Shown here: positions 8,001-17,700 of the stretch, piece by piece
Layout of the letters: every line of letters starts with the position of its first letter
How positions within the stretch are numbered: position 1 is the stretch's first letter
From: Streptomyces scabichelini
GTDB taxonomy: Bacteria > Actinomycetota > Actinomycetes > Streptomycetales > Streptomycetaceae
NCBI RefSeq assembly: GCF_011045015.1
Contig: NZ_JAAKZY010000034.1
Location: 1 to 62,197, forward strand
Direction: 5' to 3'
Length of the DNA: 62,197 nt
The notes under the pieces: model-generated
Database searches by the model: none
What the model saw: only the letters and a program-made list of their open reading frames with translations
Told to the model about the DNA's origin: nothing
Made by a program: the position numbers and the translations under genes

Positions 8001-8582
8001 CTAGCGAAGGCGTGCCATCAGCGCGTGCTCCACGAGCGTGATCAGCGCCGACTTCGCGTCGGCGCGGTGCCGGGCGTCCGTCGTGATGATCGGCGTGTCG
8101 GGGCCGATCTGGAGGGCCTCGCGCACCTCGTCCGGGTTGTACGGCTGCTGGCCGTCGAAGCCGTTCAGCGCGATGACGAAGGGGAGGCCGCTGTTCTCGA
8201 AGTAGTCGACCGCGGGGAAGCAGTCGGCGAGACGGCGGGTGTCCACCAGGACGATCGCGCCGATGGCGCCGCGTACCAGGTCGTCCCACATGAACCAGAA
8301 GCGGTCCTGGCCGGGCGTACCGAAGAGGTACAGGATCAGGTCCTGGTCCAGGGTGATGCGGCCGAAGTCCATGGCGACGGTGGTCGTCGTCTTGTCTCCG
8401 GTGTGGGTGAGATCGTCGATACCCGCGGACGCGGACGTCATGACGGCCTCGGTACGCAGCGGGTTGATCTCCGAGACGGCCCCGACGAACGTGGTCTTGC
8501 CCACGCCGAAGCCACCCGCCACCACGATCTTCGCCGAGGTGGTGGAGCGGGAAGGACCGCCGCTAGAGCTTGCGAAGTCCAC
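8001..8582 (-). CDS. cvnD: Conservon GTPase CvnD (first tandem copy)
   Basis: Protein of 193 residues, a small Ras-like GTPase of the actinomycete conservon family. The P-loop is GGFGVGKTT near residue 23, the G3-like region is LFGTPGQDR, and ALNGFDG takes the place of NKxD. Conservon proteins are known to assemble at the membrane (kinase-like CvnA, roadblock CvnB, DUF742 CvnC, GTPase CvnD), which has been compared with G-protein-coupled signalling. It starts at GTG 8582 inside the end of cvnC (20-bp overlap, so translational coupling). Beyond the first 15 residues it differs from the second copy at only four positions, and much of the DNA is identical. Confidence 0.95.
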   Translation of the reverse strand: MDFASSSGGPSRSTTSAKIVVAGGFGVGKTTFVGAVSEINPLRTEAVMTSASAGIDDLTHTGDKTTTTVAMDFGRITLDQDLILYLFGTPGQDRFWFMWDDLVRGAIGAIVLVDTRRLADCFPAVDYFENSGLPFVIALNGFDGQQPYNPDEVREALQIGPDTPIITTDARHRADAKSALITLVEHALMARLR

Positions 8583-9153
8583 TGAGCACCCTTTCGAGCA
8601 GTGTCACGTCTGGCTGGCCGCCGGCGTTCTCGTCGCCGCCGGGCTGATGGATGGCGACCAGGCCCGCCTCCGCCAAGTCGGCGACGAGGATCCTGGCCAC
8701 GCCGAGAGGGATCGTCAGCAGAGCCGAGATTTCGGCCACCGACTTGATCTCCCGGCAGAGGTTGCAGATCCGCTGATGCTCGGGCAGCTGGCCCTGCATC
8801 TGGTGCGGCTGCGCGGTGGTGTGCACCAGCGCCTCGATGGCGAGCTGGTACCGCGGCCTGGTGCGGCCGCCCGTCATGGCGTACGGACGCACCAAGGGGT
8901 TCGATGCCCCGCCGGCGGGCGAGGGCTCAGGGGAGCGGCGCTGCGGCTGCACGGGCTGGATGCGCGGCGCCGGCGGCTGGTCGTACGGCGAAGGACCGGG
9001 ACCCTGGGGCGCGTACGGCTGGCGCTGCCGGTGGCTCGGCGCGGAGGGGAAGTTGTACCGGTTCGGGTTCTGCGAACCGTCACCCTGGTCCTGGCCCTGG
9101 CCAGGACCGTAAGACCAGTTGCCCGAAGACGAACCGCCTGGGGGTGTTGCCAC
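8563..9153 (-). CDS. cvnC: Conservon DUF742 protein CvnC (first tandem copy)
   Basis: Protein of 196 residues. The last 115 or so residues are the DUF742 domain (RPYAMTGGRTRPRYQLAIEA, then HQRICNLCREIKSVAEISA and a winged-helix-like region ending LLERVLSGLRKL). The first 80 residues are a disordered Gly/Pro/Gln/Tyr-rich extension that the second CvnC (132 residues) almost lacks. GTG 9153 was chosen because GGAGGAG lies just upstream. It follows cvnB by 95 nt and overlaps cvnD by 20 bp. The role in linking receptor and GTPase is inferred from the family. Confidence 0.9.
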   Translation of the reverse strand: MATPPGGSSSGNWSYGPGQGQDQGDGSQNPNRYNFPSAPSHRQRQPYAPQGPGPSPYDQPPAPRIQPVQPQRRSPEPSPAGGASNPLVRPYAMTGGRTRPRYQLAIEALVHTTAQPHQMQGQLPEHQRICNLCREIKSVAEISALLTIPLGVARILVADLAEAGLVAIHQPGGDENAGGQPDVTLLERVLSGLRKL

Positions 9154-9248
9154 TTTCTCCTCCTCCGACTGTGCCGGGCACCCATCACGCTGGATAGCCG
9201 TGTCCGAAACCTTACGGCCACGGGACGCCAAAAAGTATCGCTTGTCTG

Positions 9249-9671
9249 CTAGTTGAGAAGGCTCCCCTGGAGCTCAGCACGCAGATCAGGCGTCAGAACC
9301 GTACCGGCACGGTCCACCAGAAGGGCCATCTCGTACCCGATGAGCCCGATGTCCGCTTCCGGATGTGCCAGGACGGCGAGCGACGAACCATCGGAAATGG
9401 ACATGATGAAGAGGAATCCTCGCTCCATCTCCACAACTGTCTGGTTCACACTGCCGCCCTCGAAGATGCGGGACGCGCCCGCGGTCAGTGAGGTAAGACC
9501 CGACGCGACGGCCGCCAGCTGGTCGGCGCGGTCGCGCGGAAAGCCTTCGGACATCGCCAGAAGGAGTCCGTCGGCGGAGACCACCACCGTGTGAGACACC
9601 CCGGGGGTGTTGTCCACGAAGTTGGTGATCAACCAGTTCAGGTTCTGCGCCGCCTGGCTCATCGGGCTCAC
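9249..9671 (-). CDS. cvnB: Conservon roadblock/LC7 protein CvnB (first tandem copy)
   Basis: Protein of 140 residues of the roadblock/LC7 family (NLNWLITNFVDNTPGVSHTV, then ADGLLLAMSEGFPRDRADQL), the class that partners or regulates small GTPases such as MglA and CvnD. I place the start at GTG 9671, with AGGAG five bases upstream and the stop of cvnA one base away. The internal ATG at 9662 would leave 14 bases to the ribosome site. The second copy uses a TTG at the equivalent place. cvnA-cvnB are clearly translationally coupled. Confidence 0.93.
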   Translation of the reverse strand: MSPMSQAAQNLNWLITNFVDNTPGVSHTVVVSADGLLLAMSEGFPRDRADQLAAVASGLTSLTAGASRIFEGGSVNQTVVEMERGFLFIMSISDGSSLAVLAHPEADIGLIGYEMALLVDRAGTVLTPDLRAELQGSLLN

Positions 9672-9672
9672 A

Positions 9673-12600
9673 CTAACGCTCCTGGTTGTAGGTGCTATCA
9701 GGGCTGAAGCCCTGGCCGTTCGTTTCACTGCCTGCGTTACGTCCCCGCTGGACACCCCGGCGCAGGTTGCTCAGCCTGCCCCGGACGTCCTCGGGGGCGC
9801 GGGAGACCTGAGGGCCGCCCTGTTGGGTCGATTCAGCGGTGCCCTCGACCAGGTTGGCCTTGGGTACCCGCCGTGGCAGGCCGGAGGAGGTGACCCCGCC
9901 CGCCTTGGGCTTCTTCAGCTGTTCGGCGCGCTGCCACCGCTGGTCGTTGGCCGTCTGCCAGTCACCGGTGCCGTTGCTGCCGCTGCCGTTGCTGCCACTG
10001 CTGTCCGCGGGGGCCGGCGCATCCTGGCTCACGTGCTGTCGGCCGTTGGTGCCGCTCGCGGTGGATCCGCGGCGCGGAAGCCCGGCGTCGGTCAGCTCGT
10101 GGGCGGCGGAGGGGGCCGGTCCCGGACGATCGAAGCCTACGCGGTCCTGCTCGGCCACGTCAGCGGCCTGCGCGGATTCCGTTTCCGGAGCGTACTCGGA
10201 CTGATATCCGTTCCGGTACTCGTCCTGCTGCGGCCAGTCGTCCTGGTAGGACTGGTCTTCGAACGGCGAGAACCTTTCCTGCGGGGATCCGTGGGTGGTC
10301 GGCTGCTCCTCCTGGACCGGCTCCGCATAGGAGGGCTCCGGGTAGCCGCCGGTCGACGGGAAGTACGTCTCGTCGTACGTCGACGGCTGCTGCTCCGCGT
10401 ACGGCATCTGCTGGTCGTACGAGGGCTGATCGGTGTACGCGCCCGGTGCGCCGTCGTACGCGGGCCGACCCTCGTCATAGGCGGGGCGCTCGCCGCCGTA
10501 GCCGGACTGGCCGTCGTCGTAGCCGGACTGCTGCCGGTCGAAGTCGTCGCGGAAGGGCGCCGCCTCGAGCTCCGGCTGGCCCTGCTGTGACTGGGCCTCC
10601 AGGGCCGCGCGGCGCTCCTCACGCATCAGCGAGCGGCCGACGGGGTCCAGCTCGCGTATGTCGTCCGGGACGTCGGCGTAGCGGCTGTCGTCGAAGCCCA
10701 GCTCGGCGGCCGTGCGCAGCGGCGGACCCTGGAAGTCCTCGCCCTGGAAGGACTGCTGCTCCGGGATGATCTGCGAGACCGTGAAGTCGTCGCGCTGCGA
10801 CTGCTGCTCGCCGCCGCCACCGTGGGTGATCGCGTCGGGGAGCATGACGAGGGACGTCGTACCGGCCTGCTCGCCCGAGGGGCGCAGCTGGACGCGGATG
10901 CCGTGCCGGTCGGACAGCCGGCCGACCACGAACAGGCCCATGCGCTGCGAGATCGCGACGTCCACGGTCGGCGGGTTGGCCAGCTTGTGGTTGATGTCCG
11001 CGAAGTCCTCGGCGGTGAGGCCGATGCCCTTGTCGTGGATCTCGACCATGATGCGGCCGTCGGGCAGCCGGGTGGCGGTGACGCGGACCTTGGTCTGCGG
11101 GGAGGAGAACGTGGTGGCGTTCTCCAGGAGCTCGGCGAGCAGGTGCACGAGGTCGGTCACGGCGCGGCCGTGGATCTCGGCCTCCGGGACGCCGGACAGC
11201 TCGATGCGCTCGTACTGCTCCACCTCGGAGGAGGCGGCGCGCAGCACGTCGACCAGCGGGACCGGCTGGTCCCAGCGGCGGCCGGGCTCCTCGCCGGCGA
11301 GGACCAGGAGGTTCTCGCCGTTGCGGCGCATACGGGTCGCGAGGTGGTCCAGACGGAAGAGGTTCTCCAGCTGGTCCGGGTCGGCCTCGTTGTTCTCCAG
11401 GTCGGTGATCAGGGTCAGCTGGCCCTCGATCAGCGACTGGTTGCGGCGCGACAGGTTGGTGAAGATCGCGTTGATGTTGCCCCGCAGCAGAGCCTGCTCG
11501 GCGGCCAGTCGTACGGCCTCGCGGTGGACCTGGTCGAAGGCGCGCGCGACCTCGCCGATCTCGTCCGTGGAGGTGATCGGAATGGGCGCGACCCGGGTGT
11601 CGACCCGGCCGGGGTCGGTACGGGAGAGCTGGTCGACCAGCATCGGCAGGCGCTGCTCGGCGACACCGAAGGCGGCGTTGCGCAGCTGGCGCATCGAGCG
11701 GCTCATCTGGCGGGCCATGAGGGACGCGATGATGAACGCGGCGAGCAGAGCGACGATGACGATGGCGCCGTTGATGATGGCGTCACGCTGGGCGTCGGAG
11801 GCGATGTTGTCCGCGTCGGCGAGGGCCGTGTCGATGAGGTCGGACTCCACCTCGTCGTAGCCGTCGAACTTGGCGGTGGACGCGGCCATCCAGGTCGCCG
11901 GGGTGATGCCCTGCGTGGCCAGCTGGTCGGGCTGCCTGGCGGCGATGCCCTGGACCATCTGGTCCATGGCGGGCGGGGCCACGAACTTCTGGTCCGCGGC
12001 CTCGGCCTTGCGCTTGGCCTCGGCGATCCGCTGCTCGCCCTCCTTGGTCTTCTGCCCCATGACATTCCGGAGCTTGGTGGCGTCCTGCTCCGTGCCGCCG
12101 GAGATGTACTCCTGGACCGCGATGTTCTCCAGGTAGGCGTAGGAGGTGAACGCGACGCGCTGCCGGTTGTAGACGGCCTCGTCCTCGCTGGGCTTGACGA
12201 GCAGGTGCATACCGATCGAGCGCTGCAGCGAGGCGGCGCCCTTGGCCAGCGCGGCGGCGTACACGGTGCGGCCGTAGCTGGTGATGTTGCCGGTGCCCAG
12301 GCCGAGCTCGTTGGAGAACTCCAGCAGGTAGTGCTCGACGGTGACGTAGCCCTCTTCGGTCTTCACCGGGTCCATGGCGGTGGTGTACGCGGCCTTGCGC
12401 AGCCCCGCCAGCTTCGGCTCCGCCTCCTCCACGAGCCGCAGCCGGCGCTCCAGGCCGTAACCGGTCGGCATGCCCTTGACGGACTCGTGGAAGGCGTCGG
12501 CCTTCTCGTCGGTGGTGGCGCGGACCTGGTCGATGAGCTTCTTGTCCGCGTCGCTCGGGTTGTCCTTCAACAGCGGCTCGGCGGAGAGGTCGCGCTCGTT

Positions 12601-12915
12601 GAGCATGGCCGCGGCGTACTCCGAGGCGGAGGCCACGATCTGCGCGATCTTCTCGGCGTCCTGCGCTTCGTTCCAGGTGTCGATCGAGCCCTTCACCTGG
12701 AAGCCGCCCATGACCAGGCCGACCAGCACGGGTATGAGCAGGATGGCATTCAGTCTGGTCGGTACGCGCCAGTTACGCGGAGACAGCCGACTACCGCTCG
12801 ACGGCGGTGGGGCCGTCGGCTCCGACCGGGGCACGGGTGCGGGTGCCGCTCCGCGCGGCGGCGGGGTGAAGTTGCCCCGTGCCGACGGCTCGGGACCGTT
12901 CTTGCTTCGCCTCAC
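9673..12915 (-). CDS. cvnA: Conservon sensor histidine kinase-like receptor CvnA (first tandem copy)
   Basis: Protein of about 1080 residues. A Pro-rich N-terminus leads to one membrane segment (ILLIPVLVGLVMGG, about residues 60-75) and an extracytoplasmic sensing region of nitrate-sensor (NIT) type. A second membrane segment (IINGAIVIVALLAAFIIASL), a HAMP-like linker and a GHKL ATPase domain follow (HLLAELLENATTFS, then HDKGIGL). The last 350 or so residues are a low-complexity Tyr/Gln/Pro/Glu tail ending with RRVPKANLVEGT and RGRLSNLRRGVQRG. It is the membrane receptor of the conservon. GTG 12915 is the best-placed start, but the ribosome site (AGAGG) is distant, so the N-terminus is uncertain. 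Confidence 0.92.
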   Translation of the reverse strand: MRRSKNGPEPSARGNFTPPPRGAAPAPVPRSEPTAPPPSSGSRLSPRNWRVPTRLNAILLIPVLVGLVMGGFQVKGSIDTWNEAQDAEKIAQIVASASEYAAAMLNERDLSAEPLLKDNPSDADKKLIDQVRATTDEKADAFHESVKGMPTGYGLERRLRLVEEAEPKLAGLRKAAYTTAMDPVKTEEGYVTVEHYLLEFSNELGLGTGNITSYGRTVYAAALAKGAASLQRSIGMHLLVKPSEDEAVYNRQRVAFTSYAYLENIAVQEYISGGTEQDATKLRNVMGQKTKEGEQRIAEAKRKAEAADQKFVAPPAMDQMVQGIAARQPDQLATQGITPATWMAASTAKFDGYDEVESDLIDTALADADNIASDAQRDAIINGAIVIVALLAAFIIASLMARQMSRSMRQLRNAAFGVAEQRLPMLVDQLSRTDPGRVDTRVAPIPITSTDEIGEVARAFDQVHREAVRLAAEQALLRGNINAIFTNLSRRNQSLIEGQLTLITDLENNEADPDQLENLFRLDHLATRMRRNGENLLVLAGEEPGRRWDQPVPLVDVLRAASSEVEQYERIELSGVPEAEIHGRAVTDLVHLLAELLENATTFSSPQTKVRVTATRLPDGRIMVEIHDKGIGLTAEDFADINHKLANPPTVDVAISQRMGLFVVGRLSDRHGIRVQLRPSGEQAGTTSLVMLPDAITHGGGGEQQSQRDDFTVSQIIPEQQSFQGEDFQGPPLRTAAELGFDDSRYADVPDDIRELDPVGRSLMREERRAALEAQSQQGQPELEAAPFRDDFDRQQSGYDDGQSGYGGERPAYDEGRPAYDGAPGAYTDQPSYDQQMPYAEQQPSTYDETYFPSTGGYPEPSYAEPVQEEQPTTHGSPQERFSPFEDQSYQDDWPQQDEYRNGYQSEYAPETESAQAADVAEQDRVGFDRPGPAPSAAHELTDAGLPRRGSTASGTNGRQHVSQDAPAPADSSGSNGSGSNGTGDWQTANDQRWQRAEQLKKPKAGGVTSSGLPRRVPKANLVEGTAESTQQGGPQVSRAPEDVRGRLSNLRRGVQRGRNAGSETNGQGFSPDSTYNQER

Positions 12916-13263
12916 TCGACCAACAACCTCTCGGCGCCGGCACCTACGTTGTGCCGCGTGTGTCTTTCGGCCCTTACTACCGGGCAGTTCTGGCATTCCA
13001 GCACGTCAGGCTGTGCTCCTCCAAACACTCGGAACCGCAGATTCCGGGCTCTGTAAGCCCCAGATAAAACGGTCATAAAGAGCGAGCCCCGCCAAAAGGC
13101 GGGGCCTTTGTGAGCACAGCGGCACCATGCGACCGCGACGCGTGTCGGTACCACTGAATTTCTCTGTCGAAACGTTATGAACACCTTGGCCGACCGTGTC
13201 AAAGGACACAGCCGGCTCCAGGGTTTCTACGACAACTGCCGTACAGCATGGCCGACTTGGGTG
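12916..13263. other. Spacer between the two conservons
   Basis: This 348-bp gap holds the leader and presumably the promoter of the first conservon (minus strand) and a terminator for the second. I see no gene in it and no clear -35/-10 pair. Confidence 0.5.
13086..13105 (-). terminator. Terminator of the second conservon
   Basis: Arms GCCCCGCC (13086-13093) and GGCGGGGC (13098-13105) with an AAAA loop. On the minus strand the stem is followed by a CTCGCTCTTTAT run. It separates the second conservon from the first, so each is probably its own transcription unit. Confidence 0.8.
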
Positions 13264-13839
13264 CTATCGCAGACGTGCCATGAGTGCATGCTCGACCAGC
13301 GTGATCAGCGCACTCTTGGCATCCGCCCGGTGTCGGGCGTCCGTCGTGATGATCGGGGAGTCGGGACCGATCTGCAAGGCCTCCCGGACCTCGTCGGGGG
13401 TGTACGGCTGGTGCCCGTCGAAGCCGTTGAGGGCGATCACGAAGGGCAGTCCGCTGTTCTCGAAGTAGTCGACCGCCGGGAAGCAGTCGGCGAGACGCCG
13501 GGTGTCCACCAGGACCACGGCGCCGATGGCGCCGCGTACCAGGTCGTCCCACATGAACCAGAACCGGTCCTGACCCGGCGTACCGAAGAGGTACAGGATC
13601 AGGTCCTGGTCCAGGGTGATACGGCCGAAGTCCATGGCCACCGTCGTGGTGGTCTTGTCCCCGGTGTGGGTCAGGTCGTCGATGCCCGCGGACGCGGACG
13701 TCATGACGGCCTCGGTGCGCAGCGGGTTGATCTCGGAGACGGCCCCGACGAACGTGGTCTTGCCCACGCCGAAGCCACCCGCCACCACGATCTTCGCGGA
13801 GGTGGTCGCCCGCCCTCCGTCAGAGCTTGCGAAGTCCAC
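13264..13839 (-). CDS. cvnD: Conservon GTPase CvnD (second tandem copy)
   Basis: Protein of 191 residues, a Ras-like GTPase with the same motifs as the first copy (GGFGVGKTT, LFGTPGQDRFWFMWDD, ALNGFDGHQ). Differences from the first copy are confined to residues 7-13 and four conservative changes (Ile/Val, Gln/His, Asn/Thr, Thr/Ser). It starts at GTG 13839, overlapping cvnC by 20 bp exactly as in the other conservon. From remembered S. coelicolor gene order this would be the cvn1 system and the other copy cvn2. Confidence 0.95.
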   Translation of the reverse strand: MDFASSDGGRATTSAKIVVAGGFGVGKTTFVGAVSEINPLRTEAVMTSASAGIDDLTHTGDKTTTTVAMDFGRITLDQDLILYLFGTPGQDRFWFMWDDLVRGAIGAVVLVDTRRLADCFPAVDYFENSGLPFVIALNGFDGHQPYTPDEVREALQIGPDSPIITTDARHRADAKSALITLVEHALMARLR

Positions 13840-14218
13840 TGAGCACCCTTTCGAGCAGTGTCACGTCCGGCGCGCCGCCGTTGCTCTCGTCGCCACCCGG
13901 CTGGTGAATGGCGACGAGACCGGCCTCCGCGAGGTCCGCGACGAGAATCCGTGCCACACCGAGTGGCATGGACAGAAGCGCCGACACCTCCGCCACCGAC
14001 TTGACCTCACGGCAGAGGTGGCAGATCCGCTGGTGCTCGGGGAGCAGCCCCATCAGCTGCGCCGGGTCGGCCGTGGTGCTGATCAGTGCCTCGATGGCGA
14101 GCTGGTAGCGCGGCCGGGTCCGGCCGCCGGTCATCGCGTACGGACGTACCAGCGGCTGGTCGCCCTCGTCCCCGTACGGCTCTGCGTACGGATCGTGAGA
14201 GGCGGTGGGCGGGGTCAT
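13820..14218 (-). CDS. cvnC: Conservon DUF742 protein CvnC (second tandem copy)
   Basis: Protein of 132 residues, almost only the DUF742 domain (VRPYAMTGGRTRPRYQLAIE, then HQRICHLCREVKSVAEVSA, then LLERVLSGLRKL). The start ATG 14218 has a strong GGAGG four bases upstream. It lies 99 nt after cvnB. Compared with the first copy it lacks the long Gly/Pro/Gln-rich N-terminal extension, which is the clearest structural difference between the two conservons apart from the CvnA tails. Confidence 0.93.
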   Translation of the reverse strand: MTPPTASHDPYAEPYGDEGDQPLVRPYAMTGGRTRPRYQLAIEALISTTADPAQLMGLLPEHQRICHLCREVKSVAEVSALLSMPLGVARILVADLAEAGLVAIHQPGGDESNGGAPDVTLLERVLSGLRKL

Positions 14219-14317
14219 GAATCCTCCGGGCGGGACAGCAAGTCGGTCATTCGTGCCGTCGATCTGGGCCGGTGGGGGAGCGGCGGCCTGACGGTGGGTC
14301 TTGCCTTGCGGGGGGAT

Positions 14318-14740
14318 CTAGTGCAGCAGGCTGCCCTGCAGTTCGGCACGCAGGTCGGGCGTGAGCACGGCCCCCGCACGGTCGACGAGCAGGGCCATCT
14401 CGTATCCGACGAGGCCGATGTCACAGTCCGGGTGGGAGAGGACCGCGAGCGACGAACCGTCGGAAATGGACATCAGGAAGAGGAAGCCGCGCTCCATCTC
14501 GACCACGGTCTGGGCCACCGTGCCGCCCTCGAAGATCCGGGAGGCGCCGGCGGTGAGTGAGGTCAGTCCGGAGGCGACGGCCGCGAGCTGGTCGGCGCGG
14601 TCGCGCGGAAACCCTTCGGACATCGCCAGAAGGAGACCGTCGGCGGAGACGACGACGGTGTGGGACACCCCTGGGGTGTTGTCAACGAAGTTGGTGATCA
14701 ACCAGTTGAGGTTCTGTGCCGCCTGGCTCATCTGGCTCAA
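14318..14740 (-). CDS. cvnB: Conservon roadblock/LC7 protein CvnB (second tandem copy)
   Basis: Protein of 140 residues, closely similar to the first CvnB across the roadblock fold. I place the start at TTG 14740, directly next to the cvnA stop, with AGGAG six bases upstream. An ATG three codons later is possible. The matched arrangement in both conservons (AGGAGCGTTAG, then a GTG or TTG) supports the unusual start. It would bind CvnD and the CvnA cytoplasmic part by family analogy. Confidence 0.92.
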   Translation of the reverse strand: MSQMSQAAQNLNWLITNFVDNTPGVSHTVVVSADGLLLAMSEGFPRDRADQLAAVASGLTSLTAGASRIFEGGTVAQTVVEMERGFLFLMSISDGSSLAVLSHPDCDIGLVGYEMALLVDRAGAVLTPDLRAELQGSLLH

Positions 14741-17700
14741 CTAACGCTCCTGCTGGTGAGTGGGGCTGGGGAAGCTGCCCGTCTGGCCGGTACCGGCCTG
14801 ACGACCCTGCTGAATGCCCCTACGAAGGTTGGTCAGCCGGCCGCGTACGTCATCGGGCGCACGCGAGACCTGCGGACCGCTTTGGTGCTGTTGCTGCTGA
14901 GCCGTGCCCGCGACGAGGTTCGCGCGGGGCACCCGGCGCGGCAGGCCGGAGACGGTGACGCCACCCGCGGTGGGCTGGCGTACCCGCTCGGCCTGGCGGC
15001 CGAGTTCGTCGTTGGGAGTGGCGCGCCAGGACGACGTGACGGCGGGAGCCGGTGCCGACGCCGGGCGCTGTGGGGCCGCGGGAGCCTGGGAGGGCTGCTG
15101 CGGTGGGGTGTCCATGGAGGACGTGGAAGACGCCGGCTCGCTCCGGGCGCCGTTGCCCTGAGCCTGGTTGAACCAGTTGGTCTCCAGAGTGTCGTACAGC
15201 GGTGTACGTCCGTCGCCCGGACCCGTCGCCGGCGGCAGGCCCTCGGGCTCGTGCCGGGGCTGCGGGGGAAGCGAGGGACGACGACGCGGCTGCGGACGCT
15301 GGGGGCGCTGGCTGCCGTTGGTCCCGCCCGCTCCGGGGCGCTCGGACTGGCCGGTGTCGCCACCGCCCTGGCCCTCGCCGCGGCCCGGCACCGGGAACTC
15401 GCCCGTGCTGGACGCGTCCTGGCGCTCGCTCCGGCCGGGAGCGGGGAACTGACCGGTGTCCTGGCGGCCGTCGCGGCTGTCCCGGCCGTCACGGTCCGCG
15501 GAGGAACCGTTGTAGCCGGATGCCGGGAACCGCCCGTTCGGAGACGGGTTCTGCCTGGCGGAAGGATTCGGCGGACCGAACACGTCCGGGCGCACGAACT
15601 GCCCGGAGCCCTGCTGGGCTCCCGAGCCGGGACGCGGCATGTCGAAGTCGGACGGTCCGCCGGGACGCGGGGCGTCGACGTCCGGCCGGGCGAACTCGCC
15701 CGTGGCGCCGGCACCCTGGCGGTCGTCGATCCGCGGGATCTCAGCGGTCGAGCCCGGACCCTGGCGGCCGTCGACGCGCGGCATGTGCGAGGTGGCGTCC
15801 GACTCCTCGTGGCCGCGCGGGGCGTCCAGGGAGTCGCGCGGCACCGGCGGCTGCGCGTTGTCGTCGCTCCAGGTGGGCACGCGCGGCTGCGGGTTGCCCC
15901 CGGGCAGCTCGGCACGCGGACCACCGGGCGGCGGCAGCTGCGGCTGGCGGGGGCCACGGCCCTGCTCGGAGTTGTTCTCGGGGCGCCGAGGCGGCGGTAC
16001 GGCACCACGGGGGCCGCCGAAGTCCTGACGGCCGCTGTCGTTGAAACCGTCGAAGCCCTGCGGCGCACCCGTGCCCGCGGCCTGCAGGCCCTGCGGCGCA
16101 CCCGGCGCGGCACCTGCCGGAGTCGGCCTGCCCTGCGGGGGCTGCGGCGGCTGCGGCGGCTGAGGTCCGCGTGCTCCGCCCGGCCCACTCGGACGACCGC
16201 CCGAGTCGCTCCCGGTCAGCGCGGGCCGCGGAGCCGAGCCGGCACCGACCTGACCGCGCTGCGGCCCGGAGTTCAGGCGTCCGGGGCCACCGGGGGCCGC
16301 GCCGCCACCGGCACCCGCGCCGAGCGCGGGACCACTGCCGGCACCGCCACGACGGGCCGCCGCGACACCGGCCGCGGCCTGCGCGGCGGCAGGACCGCCG
16401 ACACCCGCGCCCTGGCCCGGCTTGCCCGGTACCTTCTTGCCGCCCTGGGCGACATCGACGGGCAGCATGACCAGCGCGGTCGTACCACCGGAGTCCGACG
16501 GACGCAGCTGGATGCGGATGCCGTGCCGCTGCGAAAGCCGGCCGACCACGAACAGACCCATGCGGCGCGAGACCGAGACGTCCACGGTGGGCGGCGATGC
16601 GAGCCGCTCGTTGATCGCCGCGAGGTCCTCGGGGGAGAGGCCGATACCGGTGTCGTGGATCTCGATCAGTACGCGGCCGTCGGGCAGCGCGTGACCGGTG
16701 ACCTTGACCTTGGTCTGCGGCGAGGAGAACGAGGTGGCGTTCTCCAGCAGCTCGGCGAGCAGGTGCACGAGGTCGTTGACGACCCGGCCCGCGACCTCGG
16801 TGGCCGGGACCGAGGACAGCTCGATGCGCTCGTACTGCTCCACCTCGGAGGCGGCGGCGCGGAGCACGTCGACCAGCGGGACCGGGCGGGTCCAGCGGCG
16901 GCCGGGCTCTTCACCGGCGAGAACGAGGAGGTTCTCGCCGTTACGGCGCATGCGGGTCGCGAGGTGGTCGAGCTTGAACAGCGAGGACAGCTGGTCCGGG
17001 TCGGCCTCGCGGGACTCCAGCTCGGAGATCAGCGACAGCTGACGCTGGATGAGGCCCTGGGAGCGGCGCGAGAGGTTGGTGAACATCGCGTTGACGTTGC
17101 CCCGCAGCAGGGCCTGCTCGGCGGCCAGTCGTACGGCCTCGCGGTGCACGTCGTCGAAGGCCGCGGCCACCTGGCCGATCTCGTCCTTGGAGTGCACACC
17201 GACCGACTGGACGGAGGTGTCGACGTCCTGCGGGTCCGACTCGGACAGCTGCTTGACCAGCTCGGGCAACCGGTCCTGGGCGACCTTGGTCGCGGTGTCC
17301 TGGAGGCGGCGCAGCGAGCGGATCATGGACCGGGCGACCACGAAGGCGCCGACCAGCGAGACACCGAGGACGAGCAGGATCAGCGCACCGGAGATGATCG
17401 CTTCCCGCTCGGACTCATTGCGCAGCTCACGCGCCTTCTGCTCCATCTGGTTGAGCAGCGTGAGCTCGATCTTGGCCATTTCCTGGATCTTGGCGGAGTC
17501 GGAGTCGATCCAGTCCAGGTACGAGCGCTTCTCGCGGTCCTCCAGCGCGTTCTCACGGGCGAGCACGCGCCGTGCGTAGTTGTCGGCGGCCTCGATGGTC
17601 GGGCTGCCGTCGTCGATCGGCTTCGTCAGGGCCGGCGCGTTGCCGTCGTAGATGCTGGCGAAGCTGGTGAGTTCGGACTCCTGGCTGTCCAGCGCCGAGG

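Noticed and set aside
7867..8289. N-terminal extension of the NACHT gene to 8289
   Set aside because: It would cross a perfect 13-bp terminator and the coding region of cvnD; family-like sequence and the ribosome site begin at 7866.
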